Shown here piece after piece: positions 24,739 through 29,956 of a DNA stretch of 29,956 nucleotides. The DNA comes from Euryarchaeota archaeon UBA552 (GTDB lineage: Archaea; Thermoplasmatota; Poseidoniia; Poseidoniales; Thalassarchaeaceae), in contig DAMH01000002.1 of assembly GCA_002499585.1 (NCBI GenBank), positions 1 to 29,956 on the forward strand. The letters are read 5' to 3'. The notes under the pieces were generated by a model. The model made no database searches, was not told the origin of the DNA, and saw only the letters and a program-made list of their open reading frames with translations. Every line of letters starts with the position of its first letter. Positions within the stretch are counted from its first letter, which is position 1. The translations under genes were made by a program, and so were the position numbers.

Positions 24739-25830
24739 ATGTCTATGAGAAATTTGGGCGACTCAGTAATATTACCGAGATCTGGGATAGAGATACGCAA
24801 TAGAAGCGTCCTCGCAGCTCTCACCAACAAACAAAGCAACGATGATGGTACCCTTTCTGAATCCGAGATCAAATGGCTGGAAAGGAGGTCCAGAGACGGA
24901 TTCGGACTAGTTACAACCGCAGCGGCATTTGTACATCCAAGCGGCAAGTCATGGGACGGTGAATTGGGCGTACATTCAGATCTGATGCTTCCGGGGTTGA
25001 CAGAGCTTGCCAATAGGATCAGGAATCACGGGGCACTTGGACTCGTCCAAATCTTTCACGGAGGCATGAGGGCCCCGTCAAAAATAACGGGATTAGTACC
25101 AATATCAAGTGGAGATAACAGCACCAACCTATCTTCAACGAATTTATCAAGATCTATGTCTGGACCTGAAATAGAAGCTGCAGTTGAATGGTTTGTCGAT
25201 GCCGCTGTTAGATGCAGTGAAGCCGGATTCGATGGCGTGGAAATACATGGTGCTCACGGGTATCTTATAACCCAATTTATGGGATCAAAAACCAACAAGC
25301 GCCGGGACCGATGGGGAGGCTCCCTCGATGCAAGAGCGTTGTTTCTGCTTGAGATTGTCCGTAGAATAAGGAAGAATGTACCCAGGGACTTCATAATCTC
25401 CGTCAGACTATCTCCTGAACACCCATCATGTGGTATCAGTATTGAAGATAGCCTGAAAATTTCAAAAATGCTCGTTGATGAGGATGTGGACATTTTGCAT
25501 ATTTCGTGTTGGGACATAAGAAATAGAACAAAAATAGAATCCACAGAAAAGCCGCTCACTCAGATATTCTCAGATGAACTAGGGGACTCTATTCCTCTGA
25601 TTACTACCGGATCAATATGGATTGAAGAAGACGTTAACGAAGCATTCCGACAAGGTGCCTCCCTTGTCGGAGTGGGCCGAGCTGGAATTGCATATCCCGA
25701 TTGGCCGCTTCGTGTTTTTACGAGTGAAAACCGACGCCCTCCATTTAGTGAGGAACATCTTGCAGACGCTGACCTAAGCCCCCGATTCATAGAATATATG
25801 AGAATGTGGGATGGCTTCGTAGACGATTGA
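24739..25830 (+). CDS. Old Yellow Enzyme-family NAD(P)H:flavin oxidoreductase
   Basis: The 363-aa product is a TIM-barrel FMN enzyme. Visible motifs are the N-terminal LPRSGIEIRNRSVLAALTN segment, LVQIFHGGMRAP (102-113, usually QLxHAGR), FDGVEIHGAHGYLITQF (164-180) with the substrate-binding His170/His173 pair, and NKRRDRWGGSLDARA (186-200). A GVGRAGIAYPDWP phosphate-binding stretch lies near 312-324. It has only the barrel domain, without the C-terminal iron-sulfur flavoprotein part of dienoyl-CoA reductases. It probably reduces activated C=C bonds; the substrate is unknown. The start lies 7 bp after purH, giving a tight pair. The stop is 4 bp from the convergent aceE stop. Confidence 0.88.
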   Translation: MSMRNLGDSVILPRSGIEIRNRSVLAALTNKQSNDDGTLSESEIKWLERRSRDGFGLVTTAAAFVHPSGKSWDGELGVHSDLMLPGLTELANRIRNHGALGLVQIFHGGMRAPSKITGLVPISSGDNSTNLSSTNLSRSMSGPEIEAAVEWFVDAAVRCSEAGFDGVEIHGAHGYLITQFMGSKTNKRRDRWGGSLDARALFLLEIVRRIRKNVPRDFIISVRLSPEHPSCGISIEDSLKISKMLVDEDVDILHISCWDIRNRTKIESTEKPLTQIFSDELGDSIPLITTGSIWIEEDVNEAFRQGASLVGVGRAGIAYPDWPLRVFTSENRRPPFSEEHLADADLSPRFIEYMRMWDGFVDD

Positions 25831-25834
25831 AAAG

Positions 25835-28480
25835 TCAACTGGTGACATCCGTTTTCCTCTCACCCAGGCCGAATTCATCTGCAAGGGCTGTTGTTGATCC
25901 ATCAGGAAGGTCTCCATTTGCTTCCAGTACCGAAACGGATGCTAATACGATATTGTTTGGGTCTATTTCGAAAAACTGCCTGAGCGCCTCACGAGTGTCA
26001 CTTCTCCCGTATCCATCAGTTCCGAGCGTAGAATACTTGCCGTTCATCCATTTCTGGATCATATCTGGGACCGCGCAGATGTAATCAGATGCCGCTACAG
26101 TCGGCACACCGTCCCCGAAACAGGCTTCAACATAGGAGACATCATTTTGTTTTGGCTCGAATCTTCTGCGGCGATCTGCTTCAAGCCCCTCACGGCGCAA
26201 TTCCCCATAGGATGTGACTGACCATACTTCGGTTCTTATCCCTCTGGCTTGCAATAATTCAGAGGCAGAAATTACGTTTTTCAATATCGGGCCTGACCCC
26301 AGTAACCTCACCAACGGACCGTCAAAACCTTCATCCGCTGTTAGACAGTAAGCCCCTCGTATGATCCCTTCATCACACCCTTCGGGTTTCGGTGGCTGAC
26401 CCTCATTGTCATTATAGAGCATGATGTAGTGCATGAAGTCGTTCTGGTCTACGAACATGTCTTGTAGTCCAAATTTGATGATCGCGGCCAGTTCATATGC
26501 ATACGCAGGGTCCCACGCACGAATTGAAGGTACTGTTGATGCTATCAGTAGGCTATGGCCATCTTGGTGCTGCAAACCTTCACCGTTCAGGGTGGTACGA
26601 CCGGCTGTCGCACCCATCAAGAAACCCCGGGCGCGTGAATCAGCGGCAGCCCATATCTGATCCGCGATTCGTTGGAAACCGAACATGGAGTAGAATATGT
26701 AGAATGGAATTGTTGCAACGCCAGCGTGTGCATATGAAGTCGCTGCTGCAGTCCACGTGGCCATTGCTCCGGCCTCTGAGATCCCCTCTTGCATTATTTG
26801 ACCTGATTCCGACTCGCGGTATTTCATCAACATCTTGTGATCTACCGGGGTGTAGTTCTGTCCAGTCTGTGAAAATATTCCGAACTCACTGAACAGCGGG
26901 TCCATTCCAAATGTACGACCCTCATCAGGAATGATGGGGACAATGCGCTCGCCAACTTCAGATTTCATCATATTTCTTAGCATCCTAACGAATACCATTG
27001 TCGTGGAGAATCTTTGACCTTTGGGAGTCCCGGAATCGAACTCGGAAAAAGCGGTAGAATCAGGCATTTCGATTGGTTGAAAATCGACTTTCCTGAGAGG
27101 CAGGGGCCCCCCTAGTGCTGCTCTTCGAACCTTTGAATATTCCAAAGGAGCAGAACCGTCCTCTAATCTGACGAAGGGGTCTTTTTCGATTAGGTCATCT
27201 GAAAGTATGATACCCAGAGAATCCCTGTATTCCTTCAGTGAGTCCCGGTCTAATTTTTTCTTTTGGTGAGTAGAGTTTCTGGCTAGGAAGGAATCTATCC
27301 CCCACCCTTTCACAGTGTGAGCCAATATCACAGAGGGTCGATCGGAGGCCTCGGCCGCTCTGTAAGCAGCGAGTACCTTTCTTCGATCATGACCTCCTCT
27401 TCCTAGCGATGCGATATCGGCATTGGACAGCGAGGAGCCTATACTCTTGAGCACATCTGATCCATTGAAGAATTCAGATCGGAATGATTCAGGGTCCAAA
27501 GTACTCATTCTTTGAAAATCACCATCATTTATTTCTTCGAGACGTTGTAAAAGAACTCCCGAATCATCATCCCTCAGTAGTTTATCCCAAGCCTCATTCC
27601 ACAGGACCTTAATTACATCCCAACCAGCTCCCCTGTAAAGTCCCTCCAATTCTTGAATTATCTTTGAATTGCCACGGACCGGACCGTCTAATCTCTGCAG
27701 GTTGCAGTTAACAACCACAATCAAATTGTCCAACACCTCCCTGCCTGCGATAGCGATGGAAGCGATGGATTCCGGCTCGTCCATTTCCCCATCACCCAGG
27801 TACGAGAAGACTCGTGATTCTGATGTGTCAGCAAGTCCTCTGTTCTCTAGATACTTCCAAAACCTTGCTTGCATCACCGCAGCTAATGGTCCTAGGCCCA
27901 TAGATACTGTCGGATATTCCCAAAACTCTGGCATCAATCTGGGATGTGGGTATGAGGACAAACCTCCACCATCCACCTCCTTTCTAAAATTCTTTAATTG
28001 AGACCTATCGATCCTTCCCTCCAAGAATGCCCTGGCATATATTCCCGGACTGCCGTGTCCCTGAATATACAGAGCGTCTCCAATTCCTGCATTCTTTCCG
28101 CGGAAGACGTGATTGAAACCCACTTCATAAATTGTCGAGGATGATGCATAAGTAGAGATGTGACCCCCGATACCATCAGTTCTCCTGTTTGCGTCTGAAA
28201 CTATGGCCGCCGCATTCCACAGGACATGATTCTGGAAGGTCTGTTCAAGATCCTCATCTCCTGGGTAGGCATCTTCTAACTCCGCTGGAATTGTATTGAG
28301 GTAGGGGGTTCGGGAAATTGGTGCAATTGGAATATTGAGGTCCGATGCCTCCCCCAGGACCTCGTGCAACAATAACCTGGCTCTGGCAACGCCGTCTTTA
28401 CCAGCGACATCGCGTAGTGCTTGAAGCCACTCGTCAGTCTCGGACTGATCTTCATCTGGTAGCACTGGTCGCCGTGACAT
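25835..28480 (-). CDS. aceE: Pyruvate dehydrogenase E1, homodimeric (AceE type)
   Basis: The 881-aa product matches the single-chain bacterial E1 in length (E. coli ~887). It contains the GGHIST and GHGSPG active-site histidine segments (about 105-110 and 141-146), the thiamine-diphosphate motif starting GDGEMDEPES (229-238) and ending NCNLQRLDGPVRGN (258-271), and the C-terminal half with the EGLQHQDGHS and TAGRTTLNGEG elements. It decarboxylates pyruvate and passes the acetyl group to a lipoyl E2. Archaea that have a 2-oxoacid dehydrogenase usually carry the alpha/beta heterotetramer, so bacterial transfer is likely. No E2 or E3 gene is in the window. The gene follows the GNAT gene by 73 bp on the same strand. 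Confidence 0.95.
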   Translation of the reverse strand: MSRRPVLPDEDQSETDEWLQALRDVAGKDGVARARLLLHEVLGEASDLNIPIAPISRTPYLNTIPAELEDAYPGDEDLEQTFQNHVLWNAAAIVSDANRRTDGIGGHISTYASSSTIYEVGFNHVFRGKNAGIGDALYIQGHGSPGIYARAFLEGRIDRSQLKNFRKEVDGGGLSSYPHPRLMPEFWEYPTVSMGLGPLAAVMQARFWKYLENRGLADTSESRVFSYLGDGEMDEPESIASIAIAGREVLDNLIVVVNCNLQRLDGPVRGNSKIIQELEGLYRGAGWDVIKVLWNEAWDKLLRDDDSGVLLQRLEEINDGDFQRMSTLDPESFRSEFFNGSDVLKSIGSSLSNADIASLGRGGHDRRKVLAAYRAAEASDRPSVILAHTVKGWGIDSFLARNSTHQKKKLDRDSLKEYRDSLGIILSDDLIEKDPFVRLEDGSAPLEYSKVRRAALGGPLPLRKVDFQPIEMPDSTAFSEFDSGTPKGQRFSTTMVFVRMLRNMMKSEVGERIVPIIPDEGRTFGMDPLFSEFGIFSQTGQNYTPVDHKMLMKYRESESGQIMQEGISEAGAMATWTAAATSYAHAGVATIPFYIFYSMFGFQRIADQIWAAADSRARGFLMGATAGRTTLNGEGLQHQDGHSLLIASTVPSIRAWDPAYAYELAAIIKFGLQDMFVDQNDFMHYIMLYNDNEGQPPKPEGCDEGIIRGAYCLTADEGFDGPLVRLLGSGPILKNVISASELLQARGIRTEVWSVTSYGELRREGLEADRRRRFEPKQNDVSYVEACFGDGVPTVAASDYICAVPDMIQKWMNGKYSTLGTDGYGRSDTREALRQFFEIDPNNIVLASVSVLEANGDLPDGSTTALADEFGLGERKTDVTS

Positions 28481-28553
28481 GGCAGCACCTCGATCATCCG
28501 AAATGGGCCTTACCTTTCAACCTCGCACTTCCGAACAGGCTCAATTGACTCTG

Positions 28554-29126
28554 TCATAAATCGCTGACCTCAATTAAGTAGCAGTGATGTTTAGTCCTCA
28601 ATCCTGCAACTGTTATTGATGAGTCACCGTTTGTATCCCTTACTCCGCCCCATGTCCGGAGGGCGTGCATCACAGTCGAGAGACCGGCGAGGTTGTTCGG
28701 GTCCACTTTTAATTCGACGACAACTGGTTGACCTCTGCCTAGCCAATCTAGAACAGCCCCAATAGACTTCTTTGCAACCCCCCTTTTCTGATCAAGACTT
28801 CGAACCCAATATCCCAGGTTCCAGTCACTTTTCTTTGAGCGGGTGACCCTGTCAAATCCAATTAGGCCCATTACACGATCTGACCGCGGGTCGATCATAA
28901 TCCAATGATGGAGAAGGCCTGCCCTTCCCATTCGTTCAGTTTCTTCAAGAAAAAGTGAGATTTGGTCAGATAGCCCGTCATCTTGTTTAATCCAAGGCAT
29001 CGCTCTGCTGACATCTGGCCATGTTTCTTCAAATGCTTCTCGGAGATCCTCCAGAACTGAGGGGCCAGCTGGCCGTAGAACTAGGGATTCATCAATGCGT
29101 ATGGATGCTGTAGCCCTTTTTCCCAT
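28554..29126 (-). CDS. GNAT-family acetyltransferase (RimJ-like)
   Basis: The 190-aa product has the fold order of RimJ/RimL-type N-acetyltransferases. An N-terminal LRPAGPSVLEDLREAFEET segment is followed by a MGLIGFDRV strand and WNLGYWVRSLDQKRGVAKKSIGAVLDWL, which holds the acetyl-CoA pyrophosphate loop (QKRGVAKKS, with Gly in the expected place). The LKVDPNNLAGLSTVMHALRTWGG segment matches the conserved Asn that positions the substrate. It transfers acetyl from acetyl-CoA to an amine, often a protein N-terminus; the target is unknown. It starts one base after the stop of the SAP-domain gene, so the two form an operon. Confidence 0.9.
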   Translation of the reverse strand: MGKRATASIRIDESLVLRPAGPSVLEDLREAFEETWPDVSRAMPWIKQDDGLSDQISLFLEETERMGRAGLLHHWIMIDPRSDRVMGLIGFDRVTRSKKSDWNLGYWVRSLDQKRGVAKKSIGAVLDWLGRGQPVVVELKVDPNNLAGLSTVMHALRTWGGVRDTNGDSSITVAGLRTKHHCYLIEVSDL

Positions 29127-29127
29127 C

Positions 29128-29956
29128 TTAAACTCCTAGGCGATACCTCGCGTCCGACACAGCGGGGTCTGCTGGGTAGGCTTGTTCTGCATCCGCAATT
29201 ATATCCTTGACCTTGTCTCCCCTTCCCAGTGCCTGTAAGAGCCGACATACCGGGAACAGAAGGCGGGTCCTCTCGCCTAAATGCGGGCCTGTCTCATCCA
29301 GTAGATCGCGGGCTCTATCTAACTTCCTTGCTTTTGCTTCTTCCATTGCTTGTTTGAGTTTGACTGCAATGTCCCTCTCGGTCCATGGCATTTCCTGAGG
29401 CCATGGCCAGAATGAGACCCTAACTTCATCTTCAGTAACTTCACCACTGTAGTCCACTGAATGTGGCTCTATGGTGAGGTTTACTTCCTTCATCTCTGAA
29501 TCAACACTGGCCTCAAAATCTAAACCGATGTTCGCATCAATACTTGGTGGCGACCCCTCTTCGTTTTGCATATCAGATCCCGATTCGGGCCCGCTGGAAA
29601 TCTCTTCTTTCAGTAAATCTTCAGACCCGTCAGCCGGTGTGGCGTCTTCCTCCATCCGGCTTGGAGGACCTTCTTTTTGGAATTCCACCAATCTGCTTAC
29701 CAACTCCTTTTTATTTCCGTTGGTTGGCGCATCCAAGCCGGAAAGCATCGACCGTAACTCAGCATTTGTAAGTGACAGTAATTCGTCTTCATCCATTTCA
29801 GGCCAAGGATCTGTGTCGATATCATTTATGTCAACTTCCTTGTTGTTTCCCTCCTCGGCCAGAACGGCCTCTACCATGGGCAGATCGTCGTCGGCCACGG
29901 CCTCTACCATGGGCAGATCGTCGTCGGCCACGGCCTCTACCATGGGCAGATATTCA
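29128..29956 (-). CDS. SAP-domain protein with TPR-like C-terminus, 5' end outside window
   Basis: The frame is open to the window edge (upstream codons read Glu-Tyr-Leu-Pro before the first visible Met), so the protein is probably N-terminally incomplete; about 275 residues are seen. The visible N-terminus is a repeated 11-residue unit of sequence MVEAVADDDLP. Next comes a SAP motif, LTNAELRSMLSGLDAPTNGNKKELVSRLVEF, a short DNA- or RNA-binding helix pair. An acidic low-complexity linker follows. The C-terminal 90 residues are helical and TPR-like (AMEEAKARKLDRARDLLDE...), suggesting protein contacts. The family is not recognised further. It is followed at one base by the GNAT gene. Confidence 0.7.
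   Translation of the reverse strand, partial: EYLPMVEAVADDDLPMVEAVADDDLPMVEAVLAEEGNNKEVDINDIDTDPWPEMDEDELLSLTNAELRSMLSGLDAPTNGNKKELVSRLVEFQKEGPPSRMEEDATPADGSEDLLKEEISSGPESGSDMQNEEGSPPSIDANIGLDFEASVDSEMKEVNLTIEPHSVDYSGEVTEDEVRVSFWPWPQEMPWTERDIAVKLKQAMEEAKARKLDRARDLLDETGPHLGERTRLLFPVCRLLQALGRGDKVKDIIADAEQAYPADPAVSDARYRLGV
29864..29952 (-). repeat. 33-bp tandem repeat in the SAP-domain gene
   Basis: About 2.7 copies of a 33-bp unit, with unit starts at 29864, 29897 and 29930, encode the 11-residue acidic repeat. The first two copies are identical over the full 33 bp, which indicates recent duplication. The repeat may continue beyond the window. Confidence 0.9.

Noticed and set aside
29864..29952. 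Short direct repeats as a possible CRISPR array or attachment site
   Set aside because: The units are contiguous with no spacers and stay in frame with an acidic peptide repeat in a coding region.

Overview
The window looks like a piece of an archaeal chromosome, most probably from a marine planktonic Thermoplasmatota lineage such as Marine Group II (Candidatus Poseidoniales). Archaeal hallmarks are a group II chaperonin (thermosome), diphthine synthase, a Trm5-type tRNA methyltransferase, an archaeal ATPase-KH protein of the PINc-ATPase family, and TATA-like boxes about 26-28 nt upstream of start codons and of a tRNA. Bacterial-like metabolic genes (PurH, homodimeric AceE, an Old Yellow Enzyme homologue, a DMT exporter), lipobox-bearing surface proteins and a photolyase fit a surface-ocean archaeon with much acquired bacterial metabolism. 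The lineage call is inference from gene content; no search was run.

Layout. 1-291 (+): 3' end of a LysE/RhtB exporter. 304-2869 (-): diphthine synthase followed by an unrecognised 569-aa protein. 2957-9492 (+): Trm5, then four membrane proteins: a GIDE/MUL1-like multi-pass protein, an MMPL/RND transporter, a signal-peptide/TM protein with a cytoplasmic C2H2-like finger, and a site-2-protease-type metallopeptidase. 9499-12117 (-): an M28 peptidase lipoprotein and dimethylargininase. 12329-12682 (+): a small Cys-rich membrane protein. 12690-19661 (-): a DUF3147-like protein, a large very acidic lipoprotein with EF-hand and LDL-receptor-A-like motifs, tRNA-Leu(GAG), a DMT exporter coupled to a MOSC protein, and a class II photolyase fused to a renalase-like flavoprotein. 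19767-25830 (+): a small membrane protein, the ATPase-KH protein, a divergent thermosome subunit, PurH and an OYE-like reductase. 25835-29956 (-): AceE, a GNAT acetyltransferase and a SAP-domain protein running off the window edge.

The window is dense. No non-coding stretch exceeds 300 bases; the longest is 12118-12328 (211 bp), a divergent intergenic region with an AT-rich promoter-like element and no other structure I can see. Convergent genes meet with only 4-12 bp between stop codons. Working themes are translation quality (Dph5, Trm5, tRNA-Leu), protein folding and RNA-linked ATPase functions, light-damage repair, and an extensive envelope and secreted protein set.

The most unusual items are the photolyase-flavoprotein fusion, the ATPase-KH protein that starts exactly where a PIN nuclease domain would normally end, the acidic lipoprotein carrying both an N-terminal lipobox and a C-terminal hydrophobic anchor, and the adjacency of a membrane-tethered zinc finger protein with an intramembrane protease.
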